A DNA stretch of 64,000 bases from Plasmodiophora brassicae (lineage: Eukaryota; Endomyxa; Phytomyxea; Plasmodiophorida; Plasmodiophoridae): the NCBI GenBank assembly GCA_039704465.1, contig JASFAU010000014.1, forward strand, positions 992,001 to 1,056,000, given 5' to 3'. A model generated the notes under the pieces. That model did no database searches. It was not told the DNA's origin and saw only the letters and a program-made list of their open reading frames with translations. Positions 33,842-42,402 of the stretch are shown here, one piece after another. Position 1 is the first letter of the stretch, and every line of letters begins with the position of its first letter. Made by a program: the position numbers and the translations under genes.

Positions 33842-35021
33842 ATGACGACGGACGAGGGCGTCCAGGTGGGTCCGGGTCCTATAGCGCGTCTCTGCCGTCG
33901 CATGCTGGACCTGGACGTACTGGACCGTCGGGTCGCGGATGCCATGCGCGCCTTCGTCCACGACAATGCCCTGCCGGAATCCAGCCCCTACCTGCTGGCC
34001 TCGCTACCTCCAGATGACGTCGACGCTTTCGTAAGCGTCGTCGTCAGGGTCTGGCGGTGCCCGGACAGCGTCGCCGAGGACCTTCTTCAGTCGTCGCTTA
34101 ACATCCTGAAGATCCTGTGCCGAAAGGCATGCCGTCCGAGGCAAACGCGCCTGCACGACATCCCCCGCTGATCGTTGCCCGCCAGGATTGCAACCGCTTC
34201 CAGTTTGGGGTACGAGCGATAGGCGCCGTTGTCGCCGCCATGTCGAACAGCACGTCAATGGAAGTGCTGGCTGCTTGTGCAAACGGTATGTGTTCCTGCC
34301 TTGGTCCACGACATGGCAAGTAACCGTCCCCTGTGCAGTCCTGATGAACGCCTGCCACAACAGGTCCTGCGTCGACCACCTGGTAGCACTTAACGGCGTC
34401 CCTGGCATCGTCCAATTGCTAGGTGACGATGATCAGCACCCTGCGCCTGGGGCATCGACTCGGATCGCAGACTAACCGGGATCCGCCGATGCAGAATGCA
34501 AACACGCCGGTGTCGTCTGTGCGGCAGCTGGCGTGCTTCGAAGCGTCGCCTGCGAGCGAACAGGTCGGCAGGCGATACTGCAGACTCGAGCGATCCCGCT
34601 GCTCGTCCCGTTGTTGTCAGCGCCACAGGAAGGGCCGATCCCGCGCGTCTGCGCTCGTGCCATCGCAACGCTGCACAACCTGACGTGCGACCACCAAGCC
34701 ATCGGACAGCTTCGGGCATGCAGTGACGCTCTACGCCTGATTGCTGTCCTCCTTCAGTCGCCACACGACATCCGCCTCCGGGCGTCGGCTGCCGGCGTCG
34801 TACAGAACATTGCCCTGGATGAGGAATGCCGGCGGGAGTTACAGGGCCTGGCCGTCGTCGAGCATCTGAGCGCGCTAGCGCTCGGGACGGATGTGGATGC
34901 ACAAGCGCATGCGATTGGCGCCCTCTGGAATATGTCCGGCGCGTCAAAGTCGTCCGACAGGTTCAAATCCATCCTCGCCGATTGCCTGGTCGCAGGCGCG
35001 CTCCTCGATGACTCGCAATGA
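33842..35021 (+). CDS. Armadillo-repeat protein
   Basis: Five exons. Splicing gives NILKILIATASSLG, then TSMEVLAACANVLMNACHNR, CVDHLVALNGVPGIVQLLE, CKHAGVVCAAAGVLRSVACE, TRAIPLLVPLLSAPQEG, IPRVCARAIATLHNLTCDHQ, SDALRLIAVLLQSP, LRASAAGVVQNIALDEECRR and AQAHAIGALWNMSGASKSS. Each has the armadillo spacing, with G/A-x-x-x-L-x-N-L/I-A type third helices, so about five to six repeats fill the protein after a leader that starts TTDEGVQVGPGP. Members are protein-binding scaffolds, so a partner cannot be named. Because alternative splice choices exist at the second exon (about 34186-34245), that part is less certain than the rest. Confidence 0.75.
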
Positions 35022-35110
35022 ATGAACCGAGAGCATTGGTTGCCAACGAGAGCGATGGGGATTTATTGTACGCGATCGGTAACGCAGCCTGGATCTCGGA
35101 GAGCTGACAT

Positions 35111-35400
35111 TTAACGGTACTGCGATGGACGACAGTCAGCATAGCGCGGCCACATCAGAGACACTGAAAACGCTACCTTCTGGAAGCCAATGTCCTTGGC
35201 GTATTCTCGGAAGCAGCGACGGCAGATGTTGAGGCCGTACTTGCGGATCAGGCCATTGTGGTTGGCGCAAACGCGGCTGTGCGACAACGTCCTGTCAAAC
35301 CGGCGCCCGCACCCATTGACGAAGCGCAAACTAGGTATTACCAGCGTCGCATGCCTTTACCGGAGTTCTTCGGGTGAGCGTTCCATGTCGCCTGAACCAT
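35111..35400 (-). CDS. RPS29: 40S ribosomal protein uS14/RPS29
   Basis: Three exons (35400-35342, 35276-35177, 35119-35111) give exactly 55 residues, the family length. Exon 1 encodes [19 protein letters not shown], exon 2 [20 protein letters not shown] and [12 protein letters not shown], and a tiny 9-nt exon 3 supplies the final YR and stop. The Cys2-Cys2 zinc site (CRVC and CRRC) is complete. It sits in the head of the small subunit near the decoding site. Both introns have clean GT-AG ends (65 and 57 nt). The nine-base last exon would be missed by most gene callers. It is convergent with the armadillo gene (89 bp gap). Confidence 0.96.
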
Positions 35401-36015
35401 GGCGGTAAACGCGACGAGCGGATCAGCTACAGACTTTCGTCGTTGCCACCACCGTCAGTCCGTGGCGGACCGCGTCACGGAGTCCTCTCGCAATATATTA
35501 GGGCAACCCGCCATATACCTATGTACGCTCGCGGCCTACCATAGTTGGTCCTTCTAACACAGCAACGAACGTATCAAATTCGCCCACCAAGGCCGTGATT
35601 CACACAGCAGGTTTATCCGCATCGGCGGGACATAATATACGCGATCGTGCTTCTTTGAACGCAATTTCGGGCCACATCTGCATACATTTTTTCCAAACGT
35701 GCCTGGCACTTGACAGGTTGCAACACTGCATCAATCAAGACCTTCCACATGAATTGATGTGTCTAACATGCTGGACTCTTCCTCCAATTTGTTCTGGGGG
35801 TGGAGGCACCCCATCGTTATCCGTTGTCAACGCGCAGAGATTCGAGACATGGCGCCCTTTGCACAGCCAACTGTCTGCCCGACCGTGCCGACGTGTCGAG
35901 CCGTGGTTACCGATGGCCGATGGCCGATGGCCGACGTCGGGACTCGGGAGTACTCGGTGCGAAGTATCACCACGTTTGTGCGTTCCTATTTCCAGGCTCT
36001 AGGGTGCCGCCGCCA
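35401..36015. other. Spacer before the duplicated block
   Basis: About 600 bp with lower GC than the surroundings (for example CAATATATTAGG at 35490 and AATATACGCG at 35634). No gene, RNA or repeat recognised. It ends where similarity to the second block copy begins. Confidence 0.4.
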
Positions 36016-36086
36016 TTAATAGACCGTCGGGCGAGTCGCCACTCGCCAGTCGTCACTTGATTGCTGCTGTTGTGCGTCGGTCAGCA

Positions 36087-37085
36087 ATGTCGCCATCCGA
36101 TGGGCGCGCCCTGGCAACCTTGTTCTGGGGCCTGATTCTGTCGTTATGGGTCGTCTTCACAGTTTGTTTCAGCAAGCCGGCGTTCTATCTGTACCCAATG
36201 ATACTGTCGCCGACCGCTCTCCTCTTCTTGTGGAACGCGCTCCGGCACCGGCATCCCGGCCGTGTCCACCGCATGACAACCGTGCAGCTGACAGGGCTCT
36301 ACGCGAGCGGGTTCCTCCTTATAATCATCCCATTCTTGCTCAACACGGCGACTCGTTGGTTCGCCAGCCGCGTGCTCCTCGCCGGCCGCGACGTCGCCAA
36401 GGAGCACGAGCAGGGGACCTGGAGAATCTTCGTGTTCTTTATGATAGCGTTGGCGGTCTCCCCGGGTGTCTGGGAGGAATTGTACAAGTGGTGGATCACA
36501 TCCCTAGGTGTTAAACGTCTCGATCGGCCGCGCTCTCGGCTCCAGGTCACATTGTGTGCTGTCACCAGCGGGCTGTCGTTCGCCACAGCAGAGAACCTGC
36601 TATACTACTGGAGTGTAATGTCGTCCGAGGGCTTGTCGACCGTCGTCATCGCGTCCAGGACGCTGCGGTGCATCCCGGGACATGTTGCCTTCGCCGTCAT
36701 GTCCGGGAAAGCCATGTCTCTCATGATTGACCGCCGACAACGCCGTCTCGTTGTCACATTGCCAGGTATCTGGAAGCAGATGGTCCTGCATGCGTGCTGC
36801 AACTATTTCGCCTTTATTGGGACCATGGAGCACCTCGAGGTCCCGGTTACTCCTGGCATGCAGCTGGCTTCCCGTTCAATAACGGCCTTCATTGCCATGG
36901 TAATGGTCTTCTACGTTGCCTATACGCTGTGGACTGTCGACGACGAACCGTTTGAAGACGATACGATCGGGCAGGTCTTTCCCAAGCAGGACGTCGTGTT
37001 GGAACCGCCTCCCCACTACGAGGCTAGTGATAATGTCATCACAGATGAAACAACAATATCGGTCGTGGGCGAATTCGACCGTTGA
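36087..37085 (+). CDS. PrsW-like glutamic intramembrane protease (copy A)
   Basis: A 332-residue single-exon polytopic protein with about eight hydrophobic segments. It shows the PrsW-family motifs in order: WEELYKWWI (EExxK), SFATAENLLYYW (FxxxEN), RCIPGHVAFAVMSGKAM (membrane histidine) and a final LHACCNYFAF, where bacterial members usually have HxxxD and this one has HxxxN. The C terminus is an acidic cytosolic tail. Bacterial PrsW cleaves anti-sigma factors in the membrane; eukaryotic members are poorly studied, so the substrate is unknown. The ATG at 36087 gives MSPSDGRALATLFWG. An AATAAA lies 30 bp after the stop, a plausible polyadenylation signal. The gene is an intact counterpart of the damaged copy B. 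Confidence 0.75.
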   Translation: MSPSDGRALATLFWGLILSLWVVFTVCFSKPAFYLYPMILSPTALLFLWNALRHRHPGRVHRMTTVQLTGLYASGFLLIIIPFLLNTATRWFASRVLLAGRDVAKEHEQGTWRIFVFFMIALAVSPGVWEELYKWWITSLGVKRLDRPRSRLQVTLCAVTSGLSFATAENLLYYWSVMSSEGLSTVVIASRTLRCIPGHVAFAVMSGKAMSLMIDRRQRRLVVTLPGIWKQMVLHACCNYFAFIGTMEHLEVPVTPGMQLASRSITAFIAMVMVFYVAYTLWTVDDEPFEDDTIGQVFPKQDVVLEPPPHYEASDNVITDETTISVVGEFDR

Positions 37086-37630
37086 ACCGAACTGGCCACC
37101 CTCCCTCCACAATAAACGCTTGTTCCAGCCGACGTGTACCTCGACAGGGCGACAACGCCACTGTCATTGCGCATTGAATATCCTCACAATCGCAACGAGG
37201 TCACCAGCTGAGTCGTCGATGTAACCGTGTGCCGAACATCGGCCGACTTCGTCTGTGGCGGCGTCGGCCGTCGTCTAGCATATTCGAGCTGCTGAACGGT
37301 GCCCGCTCACGTCTGCCCGAGCTGCTGGATCATGTCGCAGATAATCGTGACACTTAGAAAGGGGTTGATCGAGGCACGCCGCCTGGCCTTGACCATGCAC
37401 GTCTGAGCCACCCTGTCATTGGGACCGGTGACTATCTTTCTGTTGAACGCGCGCTGTCGACACAAATCCGTCCGTGCCCATCCGATAAACTTTGTCACTG
37501 GTCCAACGCGCGTTCTCCCTCATCGTACAGGGCTGAAATTCCGTCCACGATACCCTTGACGATCGAGTCGAGTCCAGCAGACGGCTCTAATTTTGGGTTC
37601 TGCCTAGTACGTGTCACGTCCATCACACAC
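37086..37630. other. Spacer between PrsW and menorin copies (A)
   Basis: About 545 bp. It holds the AATAAA of the PrsW gene and possibly an untranslated or signal-peptide exon of menorin, because the menorin domain begins directly at its first ATG. Small indels relative to copy B indicate that no long ORF is maintained here. Confidence 0.4.
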
Positions 37631-38335
37631 ATGGTACCTGCCGATGTATCGTGGTCGCATGCGACTAACACGCTCTCGGCTCTAGACGGCGCATTGGCGT
37701 CTTCCGTGGCCTTCATCGAGGCCGACCTGTCGTTCGACGATGGGCTGGTGTTCATGGCACACGATCCGGATGATGTGCCATCACGTGCGGCGCGACAGGA
37801 CGCGGCGTTCCCGGCATGGATGTCCAGACTATTGACGAATACGTCCACAGCGACCTGCCCCGGCGTCAAGCTCGACTTCAAGTCTGCGCAAGCGGTCCAT
37901 CTTGTCGTGACGCACCTGGAGACGTTGGCGATGAATACGCCGGTCTGGCTGAATGCAGACGTGCTGGTCGGGCCACGCGGGCGATCCCCACCTGCTCATG
38001 ATGCCAGGCAGTTTATCAGGGAGTGCCTTCGTCTGCCGTCTGCAGTGCCAAGCCTTGGATGGACGACCGGCCCACCGGGGCACCCCCTCGGGTACACGTC
38101 GCACATGATCGACGAAATGACCACCTTATGCAAAGCCAGCCAGCTCATGGACGTCCACGTCACGTTTCCGGTCAGGGCCGTCGATGCCTTGGCGGCTCCG
38201 CCCGAAATCCACCGACTCCTCGACACGTCCCCGTTCTGGACCGTCACGGTCTGGTGCGGGCCCGAAGGTGCCAATCGGGACGACATCCTGAACGCGTTTG
38301 ATCCAAGGCGCACCTACGTCGATGTCCATCCGTAA
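37631..38335 (+). CDS. Menorin/FAM151 (DUF2181) family protein (copy A)
   Basis: A 234-residue single exon with the family motifs in order: VSWSHATNTLSALDGALASS, VAFIEADLSF, VFMAHDPDD, GVKLDFKSAQAV, TPVWLNADVL, VPSLGWTTG, MIDEMTTLC, HVTFPVRAVDAL and WTVTVWCGPEGAN. Menorin (MNR-1) is a secreted protein shaping dendrites in worms; FAM151 is predicted to share the PLC-like phosphodiesterase TIM barrel. Here the product lacks a signal peptide from the chosen ATG, so a 5' exon may be missing from this model. The coding part differs from copy B at about two bases only, one changing His (A) to Tyr (B) near residue 195. Confidence 0.85.
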   Translation: MVPADVSWSHATNTLSALDGALASSVAFIEADLSFDDGLVFMAHDPDDVPSRAARQDAAFPAWMSRLLTNTSTATCPGVKLDFKSAQAVHLVVTHLETLAMNTPVWLNADVLVGPRGRSPPAHDARQFIRECLRLPSAVPSLGWTTGPPGHPLGYTSHMIDEMTTLCKASQLMDVHVTFPVRAVDALAAPPEIHRLLDTSPFWTVTVWCGPEGANRDDILNAFDPRRTYVDVHP

Positions 38336-38512
38336 ACCTGCCCTCTACTGTATCGAGTCATTGGTGGCGAGTCTGGTTCAGGAACCAACCAGGAAGGGCG
38401 TGCTGTATTGGGTTCCAGACCATGTTGTTGTACCCAGCGAGTCGTACGGTGTGGTAGTACTCCCGGGGAACCTGGACGCTGTACGAGTCCGCCAAGGTCG
38501 CCGTATCGGTTG

Positions 38513-38910
38513 ATGGGCGTGTCATCAGCCAGGTCGCGCCTTGCGATCGTCATCGGGCTGCTCGCGATTGCAATCCGGTCGACGAATCCCGAATCGGTCT
38601 CTGCATACGACGTGTATCAGAACGCGCTGGCTGCGTTCGAGGCAGGCGACTTCCGTACGATCGAGTACGGATTCATTCGTGGTCTCTCGAACGTCCGCGT
38701 GTTGATCGTCGCCGAACAGCCGTTGAATCGTTTTCGTTGCTGAAGGAGATGGTGCCGAACGTGAAGGAGGTGGTCTACAACCTGGCGATGGCGTACATGC
38801 TGCAGGGCGATATGGAGAAGTGCATCGCGACATACAAGGAAGGCATCCAACAGTTCCCGAACGACGGTCCGGTCTACAATGAGTGCGCACATGTCCTGCA
38901 GCCAACGTGA
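38513..38910 (+). pseudogene. Truncated 5' copy of the TPR-GT61 gene (copy A)
   Basis: Two exons (38513-38654 and 38720-38910, intron 65 nt) encode a signal-anchor-like start SSARSRLAIVIGLLAIAIRS, YQNALAAFEAGDF, and VKEVVYNLAMAYMLQGDMEK with CIATYKEGIQQFPNDG, then run into foreign sequence and stop after about 110 residues. Copy B has the same exons followed by the rest of the TPR array and the glycosyltransferase domain. The splice sites are kept, so a short TPR peptide could be made, but the catalytic part is gone. The break coincides with the edge of the duplicated block and the NAM-type remnant. Confidence 0.8.
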
Positions 38911-39485
38911 TGTACTTCCGTGCATCTGGTCCAGGACCGACAAATCCATCGCGAACAAGGACATGTTCGTCTGTAACTCCTGAGTACGGGCCTTCTTCGC
39001 CATTACCTTCAGGTAGGGAGAGTGAGAAGCTGCTTGCTCTGCGGCTTGCAACTTCAACGCATTTTCGCCGATGGGACGTCCCTGCGAAGATGACGTAGTC
39101 TAGTTGGCTCCGTTTCTTGGATGGCGTATTGTTGGATTCCGGGCGCCTGTGTCGCAGATCCTGCCACTTTGGAACCGTCCTCAAGACATGCCAGCAGTTC
39201 AAATAGGCAAACTGGGCGTTCTTTGGGTGCGTGATCTGCTGGTACAGCCAACGGCTTTTCGGTATGCTCCTCCTCGTTCGTCCCCGACACGTCGAGCGCC
39301 TTGACGGATGCATAGCTGCCAACGAACTTGGAGACGCCACGATGAATGGTCCCCCATTTCGTCTGCAGCGACCGTGGCGTCCGCGCACCCGACGTCGTGT
39401 TCTTGCAGAAGTGGACTTCAACCCTCTCCCCGAACGTCTCTTCCGATTGACCGGTTCCCGTTGCAGGGGCTTGGGAAACGTTCAA
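38890..39485 (-). pseudogene. Frameshifted remnant of a NAM-associated/trihelix-type protein
   Basis: Read on the minus strand, RTPRSLQTKWGTIHRGVSKF with SYASVKALDVSGTNEEEHTE, then in the next frame LYQQI and FAYLNCWHVLRTVPKWQDL, then in a third frame MAKKARTQELQTNMSLFAMD with LSVLDQM. This is the layout of large families of NAM-C-terminal or Myb/SANT-like proteins found in oomycetes, plants and plasmodiophorids, often linked to PIF/Harbinger elements. A single missing base around 39250 explains the first shift, and another lies near 39050. The gene is therefore dead, and its 3' end abuts the truncated TPR copy. Confidence 0.7.
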
Positions 39486-39781
39486 CTAAGAACGTACCAG
39501 CTGGACGTCTTCAGCATCGGTGAAGTTCGTTCCGCGTGCGCAAGTCCCGCGCGTACGCCCTGATTCGCCCTCCAGACGGTTCGCTTCGCCCTGCATGGTT
39601 TGTCATGCCGCGCCGGAGGGACAATATGCCGTGGCCGGCAACAGTTTTGCCGCTTGCCGCTCTGCGGTGGAGAGAGAACACGCCATCCTACACGGCAAAA
39701 TGGCGTCGCATTTTGCCGAAGATGTCGCCCCCATTACTTAATAGACCGCTGGGAAGTCTGTCGGTTGTGCGTCGGTCAGCA

Positions 39782-40790
39782 ATGTCGCCATCCGATGGGC
39801 GCGCCCTGGCAACCTTGTTCTGGGGCCTGGTTCTGTTGTTCTGGGCCGTCTTAACAGTTCATTATTTTCAGCCAGCCATCGTTCTATCTGTACCCAATGA
39901 TACTGACCCCGACCGCTCTCCTCTTCCTGTGGAACGCGCTCCGGCACCGGCATCCCGGCCGTGTCCACCGCATGACAACCGTGCAGCTGACAGGGCTCTA
40001 CGCGAGCGGGGCCCTCCTTATAATCATCCCCTTCTTGCTCAACACGGTGACTGGTTGGTTCGCGAGCCGCGTGCTCCTCGCCGGCCACGACGTCGCCAAG
40101 GCGCACAAGCAGGCGACCTGGCCGAGAATCTTCGTGTTCACTCTGATAGCGGGGGCGGTCTCCCCGGGTGTTTGGGAGGAATTGTACAAGTGGTGGATTA
40201 CATCCCTAGGTGCTAAACGTCTCGATCGGCCGCGCTCTCGGCTCCAGGTCACGTTGTGTGCTGTCACCAGCGGGCTGTCGTTCGCCACAGCAGAGAACCT
40301 GCTATACTACTGGAGCGTAATGTCGTCCGAGGACTTGTCGACCGTCGTCATCGCGATCAGGACGTTGCGGTGCATCCCGATACATGTTGCCCTCGCTGTC
40401 ATGTCCGGGAAAGCCATGTCTCTCATGATTGAACGCCAACAATGCCGCCTCGTTGTCACATTGCCAGGTATCTGGAGACAGATGATCCTGCATGCCTCCT
40501 ACAACTTTTTCGACTTTCTTGGAAGCATGGAGCACGTCGAGGCCCAGATTACTCCTGGCATGCAGCTGGCTTTCCGTTCAATAACATCCTTCATCGCCAT
40601 GGTAATGGTCTTCTACGTTGCCTATACGCTCTGGACTGAAGACGACGAACCGTTTGAAGACGATACGGTCGGGCAGGTCGTTCCCAAGCAGGACGTCGTG
40701 TTGGAACCGCTTCCCCACTACGTGGCCAGCGATAATGTCATCACAGATGAAGTGACAGTATCGATCGTGGGCGAAGTCGACGACCAGTGA
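39782..40790 (+). CDS. PrsW-like intramembrane protease, copy B (N-terminal frameshift)
   Basis: Same family and motifs as copy A (WEELYKWWI, SFATAENLLYYW, IPIHVALAVMSGKAM, LHASYNFFDF), but four extra bases near 39868-39880 put MSPSDGRALATLFWG out of frame with the rest. The main frame opens again at the ATG at 39897, giving 297 residues without the first membrane segment. The body lacks stops and most changes against copy A are conservative, so it may still be translated from 39897, or the N terminus may be rescued by splicing at the TTTTCAG created by the insertion. Functional status is open. Confidence 0.6.
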
Positions 40791-41332
40791 ACCGAACTGG
40801 CCACCCTCCCTCCCCAATAAACGCATGTTCCAGCCGGCGTGTACCTCGACAGGGCGACAACGCCGCTGTCGCTGCGCACTGAATATCCTCACAATCGCAA
40901 CGAGGTCACCAGCTGAGTCGTCGATGTAACCGTGTGCCGAACATCGGCCGGCTTCGTCTGTGGCGGCGTCGGCCGTCGTCTAGCATATTCGAGCTGCTGA
41001 ACGGTGCCCGCTCACGTCTGCCCGAGCTGCTGGATCATGTCGAAGTTAATCGTGACACGCCAACCCGGCCTTGCCCATTCACGTCTGAGCCACCCTGTCA
41101 TTTGCGACCGGTGGATATCTTTCTCTTGAACGCGCTCTGTCGACACAAATCCGTCCGTGCCCATCCGATAAACTTTGTCACTGGTCCAACGCGCGTTCTC
41201 CCTCATCGTACAGGGCCGAAATACCGTCCACGACAGCCTTGACGATCGAGTCGAGTCCAGCTGACGGGTCTAATTTTGGGTTCGGCGTAATATACGTGTC
41301 ACGTCCATTGAATTCAATACACACACACACAC
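40791..41332. other. Spacer between PrsW and menorin copies (B)
   Basis: Diverged counterpart of 37086-37630 with several indels and a CA repeat expansion before the menorin ATG. It contains an AATAAA about 25 bp after the PrsW stop. No ORF is conserved between the two spacers. Confidence 0.4.
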
Positions 41333-42037
41333 ATGGTACCTGCCGATGTATCGTGGTCGCATGCGACTAACACGCTCTCGGCTCTAGACGGCGCATTGGC
41401 GTCTTCCGTGGCCTTCATCGAGGCCGACCTGTCGTTCGACGATGGGCTGGTGTTCATGGCACACGATCCGGATGATGTGCCATCACGTGCGGCGCGACAG
41501 GACGCGGCGTTCCCGGCATGGATGTCCAGACTATTGACGAATACGTCCACAGCGACCTGCCCCGGCGTCAAGCTCGACTTCAAGTCTGCGCAAGCGGTCC
41601 ATCTTGTCGTGACGCACCTGGAGACGTTGGCGATGAATACGCCGGTCTGGCTGAATGCAGACGTGCTGGTCGGGCCACGCGGGCGATCCCCACCTGCTCA
41701 TGATGCCAGGCAGTTTATCAGGGAGTGCCTTCGTCTACCGTCTGCAGTGCCAAGCCTTGGATGGACGACCGGCCCACCGGGGCACCCCCTCGGGTACACG
41801 TCGCACATGATCGACGAAATGACCACCTTATGCAAAGCCAGCCAGCTCATGGACGTCCACGTCACGTTTCCGGTCAGGGCCGTCGATGCCTTGGCGGCTC
41901 CGCCCGAAATCTACCGACTCCTCGACACGTCCCCGTTCTGGACCGTCACGGTCTGGTGCGGGCCCGAAGGTGCCAATCGGGACGACATCCTGAACGCGTT
42001 TGATCCAAGGCGCACCTACGTCGATGTCCATCCGTAA
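41333..42037 (+). CDS. Menorin/FAM151 (DUF2181) family protein (copy B)
   Basis: 234 residues from the same ATG as copy A and identical except for about one residue (IYRLL here, IHRLL in A). All family motifs listed for copy A are present (IEADLSF, MAHDPDD, KLDFKS, WLNADVL, LGWTTG). The 5' flank just before the ATG differs by indels, including a CA run, so the near identity is restricted to the coding part. Again no signal peptide is visible from this ATG. Confidence 0.85.
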   Translation: MVPADVSWSHATNTLSALDGALASSVAFIEADLSFDDGLVFMAHDPDDVPSRAARQDAAFPAWMSRLLTNTSTATCPGVKLDFKSAQAVHLVVTHLETLAMNTPVWLNADVLVGPRGRSPPAHDARQFIRECLRLPSAVPSLGWTTGPPGHPLGYTSHMIDEMTTLCKASQLMDVHVTFPVRAVDALAAPPEIYRLLDTSPFWTVTVWCGPEGANRDDILNAFDPRRTYVDVHP

Positions 42038-42402
42038 ACCTGCCCTCTACTGTATCGAGTCATTGGTGGCGAATCTGGTTCAGGAACCAACCAGGTTCCA
42101 GACCATGTTGTTGTACCCAGCGAGTCGAACGGTATGGTAGTACTCCCGTGGAACCTGGACGTTGTACGAGTCCGTCAAGGTCGCCGTATCGGTTGCCGAC
42201 GTGGATGGCACTCGGCATTCCACTGTCACAGCAACCAGACCGCAGCCAGGACCCTACATAAGCCGTTGCTCACCTTGGGCGAACAACACGACAGCCGGGT
42301 CCTGGCCGCGGATCTGCGCCGCTTGATCGGCTGGCACTGGGTGCGCTCTGAGACGGCATGGTCATCTGCCCGAATCGGCATGGCGCTCGTCCGGGCTCGA
42401 TG

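Larger units (their letters stand above)
36016..38895 (+). repeat. Tandem segmental duplication, copy A
   Basis: Sequence from about 36016 to 38895 matches about 39737 to 42775 in the same orientation, with small indels. It contains a PrsW-like gene, a menorin-like gene and the 5' end of the TPR-GT61 gene. Identity is uneven: about nine in ten over PrsW, nearly perfect over the menorin coding region, with indels in the spacers. Similarity stops abruptly inside the TPR region at the shared bases GCGCACATGT. Copy B has an extra stretch of about 200 bp before the TPR gene. Confidence 0.9.

Noticed and set aside
37495..37881. Minus-strand frames over the menorin 5' region
   Set aside because: They do not survive the indels between the two block copies and show no motif, while the plus-strand menorin frame is preserved.
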